A stretch of DNA of 7,330 bases. Origin: Anaerolineales bacterium. GTDB lineage: Bacteria; Chloroflexota; Anaerolineae; Anaerolineales; DRMV01. The stretch covers positions 1-7,330 of the forward strand of contig JALXBY010000086.1 in the NCBI GenBank assembly GCA_026991215.1. The letters are read 5' to 3'. The notes below the pieces were generated by a model, which did not search any database, had not been told where the DNA came from, and saw only the letters and a program-made list of their open reading frames with translations. Made by a program: the position numbers and the translations under genes. Below, piece after piece: positions 1-6,211 of this stretch (positions are counted from its first letter, which is position 1; every line of letters starts with the position of its first letter).

Positions 1-661
1 CGGTACGCTGCTTGAACAGGGGGTTCTCGGTGAGCAGGGCTTCGTACTGGTCGATGCGGCGGGGGAAGTAGTCAATGAAGCGCTTGACCGCGTCGTAAAA
101 GTCTTCCGGCACGTCCCGCCAGAGGCCTCCGGGACGGATGTACGTGGTCATCATGCGCTGGCCGGAGACCAACTCGAAGATTTCCAGAATCATCTCCCGT
201 TCCCGGAAGCAGTACAGGAACACGGACATGGCCGCCAGGTCCAGCGCGTGGGTCCCCAGCCACACCAGGTGGGAGGCAATCCGCTGCAGTTCCACCAGGA
301 TGGTGCGGATGACCTGCGCCCGTTCCGGGATGTCCTCGTGGATGCCCACCAGCTTCTCCACGGCCATGGAATAGACCAGGTTGTTCCCCATGGTGTTCAG
401 GTAGTCCAGCCGGTCCACCATGACCTCGGCCTTGATGTAGTTCTTGGCCTCCATGTTCTTTTCCACGCCGGTGTGCAGGAAGCCGATATCCGGCACGCAA
501 TTGACGATGACCTCGCCGTCCAGTTCCAGCATGAGCCGCAGCACGCCATGGGTGGAGGGGTGCTGGGGACCCATGTTGAGAATCATGGTTTCGCCCTGGC
601 GGGCCCGCTCGGTGAAGAGATGACGGAGTTCATCGACCGTAATTTCCATGTGTTGGGTCAT
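1..661 (-). CDS. nuoD: NADH-quinone oxidoreductase subunit D, N-terminal part (cut by left edge)
   Basis: This is the 49-kDa-type subunit of respiratory complex I. It sits in the peripheral arm and, with NuoB, forms the quinone reduction site. The frame is open from the ATG at 661 to the window edge, giving 220 residues of a protein normally near 400. The family hallmark GPQHPSTHG lies at residues 31-39, followed by GFLHTGVEK (60-68) and LDYLNTMGN (85-93). His38 and Tyr87 fall at the same positions as the quinone-binding His38 and Tyr87 known from Thermus Nqo4. The start is supported by GGGAGG at 672-667, five bases upstream; an in-frame Met5 is a less likely alternative. It starts 18 nt after the stop of the coiled-coil gene, so it is probably cotranscribed with it. 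No frameshift or missing key residue is seen in the visible half. Confidence 0.97.
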   Translation of the reverse strand, partial: MTQHMEITVDELRHLFTERARQGETMILNMGPQHPSTHGVLRLMLELDGEVIVNCVPDIGFLHTGVEKNMEAKNYIKAEVMVDRLDYLNTMGNNLVYSMAVEKLVGIHEDIPERAQVIRTILVELQRIASHLVWLGTHALDLAAMSVFLYCFREREMILEIFELVSGQRMMTTYIRPGGLWRDVPEDFYDAVKRFIDYFPRRIDQYEALLTENPLFKQRT

Positions 662-679
662 GGTCGCCTCCCTGGGAAG

Positions 680-1243
680 TTAGCGGTACAGAGCAATCCA
701 ACCGGCGAGCAGGGAAAGCAAGGAAAGCCAGAGGCCGAACAAGGCCAACATGAAGTTCATCTGTCGCTGAAGGCCTTCCAAACGCTGTAAGATAGCCTGG
801 CGCTCCTGGGCCGCGGCTTCAAAACGAGCGTCCATCTCTCGCATCAGAGCCTCGAGGCGCTTTTCCATGGCCTGTTGCAAGGCCTTGCGTTCCTGGGCCG
901 CGGCTTCGAAGCCCTTATTCATCATGTCCAAAATGGCCTTACGTTCCTGGGCCGCGGCTTCGAAGCCCTTGTTCATCATGTCCAGGATGGCCTTGCGTTC
1001 CTGGGCCGCGGCCTCAAAGCGGGCGTCCATCTCCCGCAAGATTGCCTCAAAACGTTTGTCCTGCCAGGTGAGCAGGCGTTCAAAGCGGCGGTCCAGGAGT
1101 TCTATGAAGCGGGCCTCGACTTCCGTACCGGCCAGGGGCAAACGTTCCCGCAGGGCCTGGCCGACCATCTCCGTAATCAGGCGCCGAACCATTTGTTCGA
1201 TTCGCTCTTCCCAATCTGCAGGAAGGGTGACCGTTTGCGCCAT
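680..1243 (-). CDS. Coiled-coil protein with C-terminal membrane anchor, encoded between nuoC and nuoD
   Basis: I do not recognise this family; 187 residues from the preferred start. An ATG at 1249 lies in frame, but the GAGGA purine block (1255-1251) is one base from it and seven from the ATG at 1243, so 1243 is favoured. Residues 1-40 form a charged, probably helical head. Residues 41-160 look like one long helix rich in Glu, Arg, Ala and Gln, with FEAAAQER at 76, 94, 112 and 141. Residues 163-184 are a hydrophobic, Leu- and Trp-rich segment ending three residues from the C terminus, as in a tail-anchored protein; no signal peptide is seen. The helix-plus-anchor layout recalls DUF1640/MCUR1-like proteins, but I see no diagnostic motif. 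It lies 22 nt after nuoC and 18 nt before nuoD, so it is probably cotranscribed. A scaffold or assembly role at the membrane is conceivable but is inference only. Confidence 0.85.
   Translation of the reverse strand: MAQTVTLPADWEERIEQMVRRLITEMVGQALRERLPLAGTEVEARFIELLDRRFERLLTWQDKRFEAILREMDARFEAAAQERKAILDMMNKGFEAAAQERKAILDMMNKGFEAAAQERKALQQAMEKRLEALMREMDARFEAAAQERQAILQRLEGLQRQMNFMLALFGLWLSLLSLLAGWIALYR
883..1016 (-). repeat. 54-bp tandem repeats inside the coiled-coil gene
   Basis: Two complete 54-bp units (883-936 and 937-990) match at 50 of 54 positions, and a third, diverged unit starts at 991. A further related copy starts at 796, 87 bp from the 883 unit. Each complete unit encodes the same 18 residues, running from FEAAAQERK to DMMNKG. 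The four differences between the two complete units are all synonymous (Ile, Leu, Asn and Arg codons). The block at 796-840 also resembles 991-1035, because both encode REMDARFEAAAQER. This is a coding repeat, not a CRISPR array: there are no unique spacers and the reading frame runs through it. Confidence 0.9.
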
Positions 1244-1265
1244 CCGCATTTCCTCGGCTCAGGGG

Positions 1266-1781
1266 TTATTCGCGACGCGCCCGCGGCTTCTTCCGTTCGA
1301 TGTCGTGGAAGTTGAAGGTGAACTGCGGCTCCTCGTAGCCCAGGGGGTAGTCCTTCCGCAAGGGATGCCCCACCCAATCGAAGGGCATCAGGATGCGGCG
1401 CAGGTCCGAATGGCCCGCGAACTTGATGCCGAACATGTCCCACACTTCCCGCTCGTACCAGTTGGCGTTGGGGTACACGCCTTCCACGGTGGGGACTTCC
1501 GGTTCTTCGCCATCCACCGGCACCCGAAGGCGCAGGGCGACGTTGTGCAGGTAGGAGTACAACTGGTACACCACGTGGAAGCGGGGCGCCTGTTGGGGCC
1601 AGTAGTCCACCGCGGTCAGGTCGGCCAGAAAGTCGAAGTTGTATTCGTCCCGCAGGGTGCGGCACACCTCGACGATGTCTTCCGGTTGCACGATGAGGGA
1701 AACCTCATCCCGGAAGGTCTCCACCTGCACGTTGAAACGGTCCTGTAACGCCTGTACGACCAGTTCCAGGTAGGCGTCCAT
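1266..1781 (-). CDS. nuoC: NADH-quinone oxidoreductase subunit C
   Basis: This is the 30-kDa-type subunit of complex I, a soluble peripheral-arm protein that packs against NuoD near the quinone site. It has 171 residues. The C-terminal half carries the family signature: ANWYEREVWDMFGI, then GHSDLRRILMPFDW and GHPLRKDYPLGYE. It is a stand-alone NuoC, not the NuoCD fusion of enterobacteria. The frame extends upstream to 1844, but the ATG at 1781 has a strong GGAGG (1794-1790) eight bases before it and starts directly with a typical NuoC N terminus (MDAYLELV), so 1781 is chosen. It follows nuoB after an unusually long 90-nt spacer and is followed 22 nt later by the coiled-coil gene. All signature residues are present. 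Confidence 0.97.
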   Translation of the reverse strand: MDAYLELVVQALQDRFNVQVETFRDEVSLIVQPEDIVEVCRTLRDEYNFDFLADLTAVDYWPQQAPRFHVVYQLYSYLHNVALRLRVPVDGEEPEVPTVEGVYPNANWYEREVWDMFGIKFAGHSDLRRILMPFDWVGHPLRKDYPLGYEEPQFTFNFHDIERKKPRARRE

Positions 1782-1871
1782 GCCCCTAACCTCCAAAATT
1801 TGGGGGAATGGCTGGCCCGCGGGCCGCCGCGTGCTGGGCTTCACGCGCCCTGGCGGGGGACCGTGGCTCTG
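1782..1871 (-). other. Structured 90-nt spacer between nuoB and nuoC
   Basis: This is the longest gap inside the nuo cluster. It contains a perfect 12-bp palindrome GGCCCGCGGGCC (1814-1825) and an inverted repeat CGCGTG/CACGCG (1828-1833 and 1842-1847, 8-nt loop). The nuoC ribosome binding site lies at its nuoC-proximal end, next to a short inverted repeat CCAAA/TTTGG (1793-1803). No T-run follows the hairpins on the minus strand, so a rho-independent terminator is not supported. RNA processing, transcript stability or attenuation are all possible. Confidence 0.5.
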
Positions 1872-2357
1872 CTACGAGGACTCCCGCAGCGGGTGGCTTT
1901 CCATGATTTTGGCGTGCAGGGTCAGGATGCCGTGAATCAACTGTTCGGGCCGCGGGGGGCATCCCGCGACGTACACGTCCACGGGGATAATTTCATCCAC
2001 GCCCTGCAACACCGCGTAGTTGCTGAACACCCCGCCGGAGGAGGCGCAATCGCCCATGGCAATCACCCATTTGGGTTCGGCCATCTGTTCGTAGAGCCGG
2101 CGCACCACGGGGGCCATCTTCCGGGTCACCCGGCCGGCCACGATCATCAAATCGGCCTGCCGCGGGCTGGGCCGCATGAGTTCCATGCCAAAGCGGGCCA
2201 TATCGTAGTGGCTGGCCGCAGTTGCCATCATTTCGATGGCGCAGCAGGCCAGGCCAAAGAGCAAAGGCCACATGGCGCGCGTGCGCGCCCAGTTGACCGC
2301 TTCTTCCAGGGTGGTGGTCACCACCCCCATGTTGCCCAGTTTGGTTTCTACTCCCAT
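1872..2357 (-). CDS. nuoB: NADH-quinone oxidoreductase subunit B
   Basis: This is the PSST-type subunit of complex I. It holds the terminal iron-sulfur cluster N2 that passes electrons to quinone, at the interface with NuoD and the membrane arm. It has 161 residues. The four N2 ligands are present: the tandem pair Cys38-Cys39 in FGLACCAIEMM, Cys104 in GDCASSGG and Cys133 in AGCPPRPE. SPRQADLMIVAG (64-75) is also typical. The frame opens at 2378, but the ATG at 2357 has AAGGAGG (2373-2367) nine bases upstream, while the one at 2378 has no ribosome binding site. From 2357 the gene overlaps the end of nuoA by 10 nt, pointing to translational coupling. Confidence 0.97.
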   Translation of the reverse strand: MGVETKLGNMGVVTTTLEEAVNWARTRAMWPLLFGLACCAIEMMATAASHYDMARFGMELMRPSPRQADLMIVAGRVTRKMAPVVRRLYEQMAEPKWVIAMGDCASSGGVFSNYAVLQGVDEIIPVDVYVAGCPPRPEQLIHGILTLHAKIMESHPLRESS

Positions 2358-2704
2358 TCCAACGCCCCTCCTTTCCATGCGTAGATGTAGCCCACCAGGA
2401 GCATCACGATGAAAATCAGGGCCTCGATGAACCCAAACAGGCCCAGTTTGCGCGCCACCAAAGCCCAGGGGAGCAGGAAGATGATTTCGATGTCGAACAG
2501 CAAAAAGAGCATGGCGATGCGGTAGAAGCGGATGGGCTGCCGCCGCATCCCGGGGCCAATGGGCACCATGCCGGATTCATACGGGATGAACTTGGTGAAC
2601 GAGACCTTGCGAGGCCCCACGGCATGGGCCAGAACCAGAATCAACAAGGCCAGCCCCAGGGAGAAGACGAACAGCAGGGCGATGGGAGCATATTGCAAGA
2701 GCAT
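2348..2704 (-). CDS. nuoA: NADH-quinone oxidoreductase subunit A
   Basis: This is a small membrane subunit of complex I located where the peripheral and membrane arms meet; its first loop reaches the quinone channel. It has 118 residues, the usual length. Three membrane helices are visible at about 5-28, 60-83 and 90-110. The conserved loop motif PYESG is at 41-45, and RFYRIAMLFLLFDIE spans 59-73, with Asp71 and Glu73 in the second helix as in the family. The ATG at 2704 has AAGGAG (2717-2712) seven bases upstream. It is the first gene of the nuo cluster, 102 nt after the carboxyltransferase stop and behind a good extended -10 promoter. Confidence 0.97.
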   Translation of the reverse strand: MLLQYAPIALLFVFSLGLALLILVLAHAVGPRKVSFTKFIPYESGMVPIGPGMRRQPIRFYRIAMLFLLFDIEIIFLLPWALVARKLGLFGFIEALIFIVMLLVGYIYAWKGGALEWE

Positions 2705-2747
2705 ATATCGGCTCCTTACGCGGTCGTGGGTGGAGGCAACTGCCTAT

Positions 2748-2756
2748 AGTATAGCA
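2748..2756 (-). promoter_or_regulatory. Probable nuo operon promoter (extended -10)
   Basis: On the minus strand TGCTATACT (2756-2748) is an extended -10 element: TGn followed by TATACT, one mismatch from TATAAT. No good -35 lies 16-18 bp upstream, as is common for extended -10 promoters. Transcription would start near 2741, giving a leader of about 37 nt before the nuoA ATG at 2704. It lies in the 102-nt gap after the carboxyltransferase gene, where a new unit is expected. Otherwise the gap (2705-2806) holds only a weak 5-bp inverted repeat at the preceding stop codon. Confidence 0.55.
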
Positions 2757-2806
2757 TCCCGGCCTGGCGGCCACGCGCAGTTTTCACAAACCAAGATTTT
2801 CGGAAA

Positions 2807-4369
2807 TCACAGGGGGATGTTGCCGTGCTTCTTGGGCGGCCGGTGTTCCCGCTTGTTGGCCAGCATATGCAGCGCGTTGATGAGCCGGGGCCGGGTCTCC
2901 CGCGGTTCGATGACCTCGTCGATGAAGCCGCGGGAGGCCGCGATGTAGGGATGGGCGAACTCCCGGCGGTACTGGGCCACCAGTTCTTCCTGCCTGGCCG
3001 CGGGGTCCTCGGCCTGGGCCAGTTCCCGCCGGAAGATGATTTTGACCGCGCCCTCCGGTCCCATGACCGCAATTTCCGCGGTGGGCCAGGCGAAGTTGAC
3101 GTCCGCGCCCAGGTGCTTGCTGCTCATCACGTCGTAGGCGCCGCCGTAGGCCTTGCGCAAGATGACCGTGAGTTTGGGCACCGTAGCCTCGGAATAGGCG
3201 TAAAGCAGTTTGGCCCCCGCCCGGATGATGCCGCCATACTCCTGCACCGTACCGGGCATGAAGCCGGGCACGTCCACGAAGGTGATGATGGGGATGTTGA
3301 AGGCATCGCAGAAGCGCACGAAGCGGGCCGCCTTTTCCGAAGCGTTGATATCCAGCACGCCGGCCAGCACCGCGGGCTGGTTGGCCACGATACCCACGCT
3401 ATAGCCCCCCAGCCGGGCAAAGCCCACCACGATGTTCGCGGCATAGGTTTCGTGGATTTCGAAGAACTCGCCGTTGTCTACCACCCGGCGGATGACGTCC
3501 CGCACGTCGTAGGGCTTGCTGGGGTCCGTGGGGACGATGCGGTCCAGTTCCGGGTCTTCCCGCAGGGGGTCGTCGCCCGTGTCCACGAAGGGCGGGTCCT
3601 CCATGTTGTTCTGCGGCAGGTACCCCAGCAGTTTCCGAATGAGGTAGAGGGCGTCAGCCTCGCTATCGGCCACCACGTGGGCCACGCCGGACTTGGTCGC
3701 GTGCACGTCCGCGCCGCCCAGGTCCTCGAAGGTCACGTCCTCATGGGTCACGGCTTTGACCACGTCCGGCCCGGTCACGAACATGTACGAGGTGCCCCGG
3801 ACCATAAAGATGAAGTCCATGAGCGCGGGGGAATACACCGCGCCGCCCGCGCACGGCCCCATGATGGCGGCAATCTGTGGGATGACGCCCGAAGCCAGGG
3901 TGTTGCGGTAGAAGATGTCGCCGTAACCGGCCAGGGAGACCACGCCCTCTTGAATGCGCGCGCCGCCGGAATCGTTGATACCGATGACGGGCGCGCCGTT
4001 CTTCATGGCCATTTCCAGCACTTTGACGATTTTCTGGGCATGGGCCTCGCCCAGGCTTCCCCCCATGACCGTGAAGTCCTGGGAATAGACGAAGACCAGG
4101 CGGCCATCGATGGTGCCCCACCCGGTGACCACGCCGTCGCCCAGGTATTTGCGCTTGTCCATGCCAAAGCGGGTCTCCCGGTGGGTGACGAACATGTCGA
4201 TTTCCCGGAAGGAGCCGGGGTCCAGGAGCAATTCCAGCCGCTCGCGCGCGGTGAGTTTGCCGGCCTTGTGCTGCCGTTCGATGCGCTCCGGCCCGCCGCC
4301 CTGCAGGGCCTGGGCCTTGAGTTCACGGAGACGCTGGATTTTCGCTTCCATGGACTCATACGTGCTCAT
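2807..4369 (-). CDS. Acyl-CoA carboxylase, carboxyltransferase subunit (propionyl-CoA carboxylase beta / MmdA type)
   Basis: This cytoplasmic enzyme moves the carboxyl group from biotin to an acyl-CoA; for this family the substrate is usually propionyl-CoA, giving methylmalonyl-CoA. It has 520 residues, full length. Two crotonase-like halves are visible. The N half has NDSGGARIQEG (132-142) and GPCAGGAVYSPAL (171-183), the oxyanion regions. The C half has FVDVPGFMPGTVQEYGG (364-380), GAKLLYAYSEATVPK (385-399) and KAYGGAYDVMSSKHLGAD (406-423). Asp413 in GGAYDVM appears to match the Asp that favours propionyl-CoA in actinobacterial PccB; that match is from memory. The KKHGNIPL tail is typical. 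The frame opens at 4402, but GGAG (4380-4377) seven bases before the ATG at 4369 decides the start. It overlaps the membrane-protein gene by 14 nt. No biotin carboxylase or biotin carrier gene is in the window. A decarboxylase or transcarboxylase subunit is the main alternative. Confidence 0.93.
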   Translation of the reverse strand: MSTYESMEAKIQRLRELKAQALQGGGPERIERQHKAGKLTARERLELLLDPGSFREIDMFVTHRETRFGMDKRKYLGDGVVTGWGTIDGRLVFVYSQDFTVMGGSLGEAHAQKIVKVLEMAMKNGAPVIGINDSGGARIQEGVVSLAGYGDIFYRNTLASGVIPQIAAIMGPCAGGAVYSPALMDFIFMVRGTSYMFVTGPDVVKAVTHEDVTFEDLGGADVHATKSGVAHVVADSEADALYLIRKLLGYLPQNNMEDPPFVDTGDDPLREDPELDRIVPTDPSKPYDVRDVIRRVVDNGEFFEIHETYAANIVVGFARLGGYSVGIVANQPAVLAGVLDINASEKAARFVRFCDAFNIPIITFVDVPGFMPGTVQEYGGIIRAGAKLLYAYSEATVPKLTVILRKAYGGAYDVMSSKHLGADVNFAWPTAEIAVMGPEGAVKIIFRRELAQAEDPAARQEELVAQYRREFAHPYIAASRGFIDEVIEPRETRPRLINALHMLANKREHRPPKKHGNIPL

Positions 4370-4865
4370 TGCTCTGCTCCGCGGTGGGGTGGAGGTCGGC
4401 ATCAGGGCTGTTTCGCGAGGGAGGGACCTGACCCATTCGATGGGCGCGCCAGGCCAGGAACACGGCCAGGCCCAGCGCGAAGAGATGGCGGAGGAGCCGC
4501 GGCCGCCACCCGACCCATACCAGAGGGGAAACGCTCAACAGCCAGGCATCCAGCCACTGGAAGGCCAGATACACGGCGAAAAGGACCGGGAACCCCCAGA
4601 CGGCCCAGGGCCGCCGGCGGTACCAGGCCCACCACCACAGGGCAAAGAAGACCGCCCATCCCCAGGCCAGCGCGCCCAACAGCCAGGGGGAACGGGCCAG
4701 GGGCACCGCTTCCCACACCCTGTAGCGCGTCCACCATAAGGTGCCTCGGCATCCCTGCAGCAAGATAAGCGCCCCTGCCCACCAGGCCAAAGCCTTCGAT
4801 GCCCAGGAGCGGGGCGAGGGGGATTGTACCATCGGTTCGGAGGAGGGCTGGGGGGCCGTGACCAT
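4356..4865 (-). CDS. Tryptophan-rich small membrane protein, function unknown
   Basis: Not recognised. It has 169 residues with four likely membrane helices at about 24-39, 61-81, 87-111 and 124-139, separated by short Arg-rich loops (for example YRRRP at 82-86). About 20 residues are tryptophan, including WWW at 77-79, which is extreme. Residues 1-20 and 145-169 are polar or Pro/Ser-rich tails. The hydrophobic segments and basic loops support this frame over the overlapping open frames, which are low in hydrophobicity. The start is uncertain: the ATG at 4865 has AGGA only two bases upstream, and the in-frame ATG at 4832 has none. Its 3' end overlaps the carboxyltransferase start by 14 nt and its 5' end is 33 nt after the recombinase stop, so it is likely cotranscribed and coupled to the carboxyltransferase. 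Confidence 0.72.
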   Translation of the reverse strand: MVTAPQPSSEPMVQSPSPRSWASKALAWWAGALILLQGCRGTLWWTRYRVWEAVPLARSPWLLGALAWGWAVFFALWWWAWYRRRPWAVWGFPVLFAVYLAFQWLDAWLLSVSPLVWVGWRPRLLRHLFALGLAVFLAWRAHRMGQVPPSRNSPDADLHPTAEQSNEHV

Positions 4866-4898
4866 CGTCCTGCATCTATCGGCGCGGCACCGGCGGGC

Positions 4899-5888
4899 CT
4901 ACCCTTCCTCGAAGATGGCGCGATAGGCCGCGTCCAGTTCCGCGTCGCTGAGGTGGGCATACCGTTGGGTGACCGCGATGTTGCGGTGGCGGGCCAGGCG
5001 CTGGGCCAGTTTGAGGTTCCCGCCGGAATCCTTGAGCACCCTGGTCACGAAATAGTGGCGGAAGGCATGGGGGGTGATGTGCCCCTCCATCTCCGGACCC
5101 AGCACCCGGCGCACCCAGGCCCGCACGATGTTCCGTCCGGTGACCGTGGAGATGGGCAGCACCCGCCGGCCGGCCCGTTTGTCGTGGCGGGCGAACAGGG
5201 GAAGGGCCCGCAGGGGACGGCCGCTGCGGGCGTCCAGTTCCTGCCGGGCCTGGAGGTACTCCCGCAGGGCCTGCAAGGCCCGTCCGGAAAACCGGACCAC
5301 GTCCTGCCGGTTCCCCTTGCCCACGATGAGGGCGTGGCCGGTTTCCCAGTCCACGTCCCCGCGGCGCAGCGCGCACGCCTCGTGGACCCGGAGGCCGGTG
5401 TGGGCCAGGGTCCAGAGGAAGGCCCGGTCCCGCAGGTTCTGCAGACGCAGCCGGGGTTTGCGCGCAGGCTGGCGGGCCAGCGCGTCCACTGCTTCCAACA
5501 ACTGTTCGATGGCCCGGTAGGGGAACTGCGGAAGGCGCACCCCAGGCCGCCGCGCGTGCTGCCGCACCAACTGGCGCACCTTGACCAGGTTCAGGTCCAG
5601 GTCCCAGTGGGCCACCAGGAAGGTGTAGAACTGGAGCACCGCGGTCAGGTACAGCCGCTCCGTGCTGGGCGCGTGGTGGTGCAGGGCCTTCAGGAAGGGC
5701 AGCACCGCGTCTTCCCGCAATGCCGTGATGGGGTTCTGGGGTTCCAGGCCCTGGTCCTTTAAAACGGAAAGGAAGACCCGCAGAGCCTGGCCATAGGTGC
5801 GTGCGGTGCTGGCACTGCGGGCCTGTTGCAGGGTGGCCAGATATTCATCCACGGCCTGCGCCAGGGAAGGCACGGAGGCCTGGGACAC
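4899..5888 (-). CDS. Tyrosine recombinase, XerC/XerD-like integrase
   Basis: This is a site-specific recombinase that cuts and rejoins DNA through a covalent phosphotyrosine. It has 329 residues. An N-terminal SAM-like core-binding domain spans about 6-110 and the catalytic domain about 122-325. The complete catalytic set is visible: Arg167 in TGLRVHE, Lys191 in VGKGNRQD, His274 and Arg277 in HAFRH, His301 in ARHRN and the nucleophile Tyr310 in QRYAH. It should therefore be active. The start is GTG at 5888, with AAGGA (5900-5896) seven bases upstream and only 3 nt after the fmdB-type stop, implying translational coupling. Chromosome dimer resolution is one possible role, but the context (zinc ribbon gene upstream, metabolic genes downstream) does not settle it. 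No dif-like or attachment site, cargo genes or flanking repeats were noticed, so I do not call it a mobile element. Confidence 0.92.
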   Translation of the reverse strand: MSQASVPSLAQAVDEYLATLQQARSASTARTYGQALRVFLSVLKDQGLEPQNPITALREDAVLPFLKALHHHAPSTERLYLTAVLQFYTFLVAHWDLDLNLVKVRQLVRQHARRPGVRLPQFPYRAIEQLLEAVDALARQPARKPRLRLQNLRDRAFLWTLAHTGLRVHEACALRRGDVDWETGHALIVGKGNRQDVVRFSGRALQALREYLQARQELDARSGRPLRALPLFARHDKRAGRRVLPISTVTGRNIVRAWVRRVLGPEMEGHITPHAFRHYFVTRVLKDSGGNLKLAQRLARHRNIAVTQRYAHLSDAELDAAYRAIFEEG

Positions 5889-5891
5889 GGT

Positions 5892-6152
5892 TCAATCCTT
5901 GGCCGCGCTTTTCTCGGCGGTGGCGGATTGCTTTTCTGCACTTTTGCCGTTGCTTTTGCTCGCGCTGTTGGAGGCGCGGTTGTCGGTGACGTAGAACCCG
6001 CTTCCTTTGAAGATGATGGCCGGAGGCCGGAAGATGCGCTCCACCTGGGTGTGCCCCCGCGGGCATTCCACATCGTCCAGGGAATCGTGGAAGGAAAGCC
6101 GGCGTTCGAACTCCAGGCCGCATTCCAGGCATCGGAAGCTGTAGTATGGCAT
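5892..6152 (-). CDS. FmdB-family zinc ribbon protein
   Basis: A small putative regulatory protein of the FmdB/CxxC zinc ribbon family, 86 residues. It opens with the typical MPYYSFRCLECG. The first metal knuckle is Cys8-x-x-Cys11. The second normally reads CPxCG, but here it is CPRGH (Cys30, His34), so the fourth ligand would have to be His34 one residue later, or the site may be weaker. FKGSGFYVTDNR (48-59) is a conserved family segment. Residues 60-86 are a low-complexity Ser/Ala/Lys tail, probably disordered. The start has a strong AGGAGG (6165-6160) seven bases before the ATG. The stop lies 3 nt before the recombinase start. It is probably the first gene of the unit running to the carboxyltransferase. 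Its molecular function is not known with confidence; the name comes from an amidase-operon regulator. Confidence 0.9.
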   Translation of the reverse strand: MPYYSFRCLECGLEFERRLSFHDSLDDVECPRGHTQVERIFRPPAIIFKGSGFYVTDNRASNSASKSNGKSAEKQSATAEKSAAKD

Positions 6153-6181
6153 CGCGCACCCTCCTGGCCGGGATAAAGTTT

Positions 6182-6202
6182 GCGGGCCCGTGGCGGGCCC
6201 GC
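6182..6202 (-). other. GC-rich hairpin in the fmdB leader
   Basis: GCGGGCCCG (6182-6190) and CGGGCCCGC (6194-6202) are perfect 9-bp complements with a 3-nt loop. On the minus strand the hairpin is followed by AAACTTTATC rather than a clean T-run, so a terminator for hsp20 is possible but weak. If transcription starts near 6212 it would lie in the fmdB 5' leader, 16 nt before the AGGAGG ribosome binding site. Confidence 0.6.
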
Positions 6203-6211
6203 GTCGCGGGT

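Noticed and set aside
883..1016. Possible CRISPR or non-coding satellite from the regular repeats
   Set aside because: The units are directly contiguous without spacers, are a multiple of three long and keep one reading frame with only silent changes.
867..1748. Long plus-strand open frame across the coiled-coil gene and nuoC
   Set aside because: It lies opposite two well-supported genes, its protein looks like an antisense translation of the repeats (Ser/Arg/Ala-rich), and it has no recognisable motif.
2795..2808. Small hairpin GATTT/AAATC at the carboxyltransferase stop as a terminator
   Set aside because: The stem is only five mostly A-T pairs and no proper T-run follows on the minus strand.
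2825..4768. 647-residue plus-strand open frame opposite the carboxyltransferase gene
   Set aside because: It is a GC-rich antisense shadow, rich in His, Gly, Val and Asp, while the minus strand encodes an unmistakable 520-residue carboxyltransferase.
4402..4875. Alternative minus-strand frame (157 residues) overlapping the Trp-rich membrane protein
   Set aside because: It lacks clear membrane segments or motifs and has a Gly/Pro/Ala-rich shadow composition; the other frame has coherent helices and couples to the next gene.
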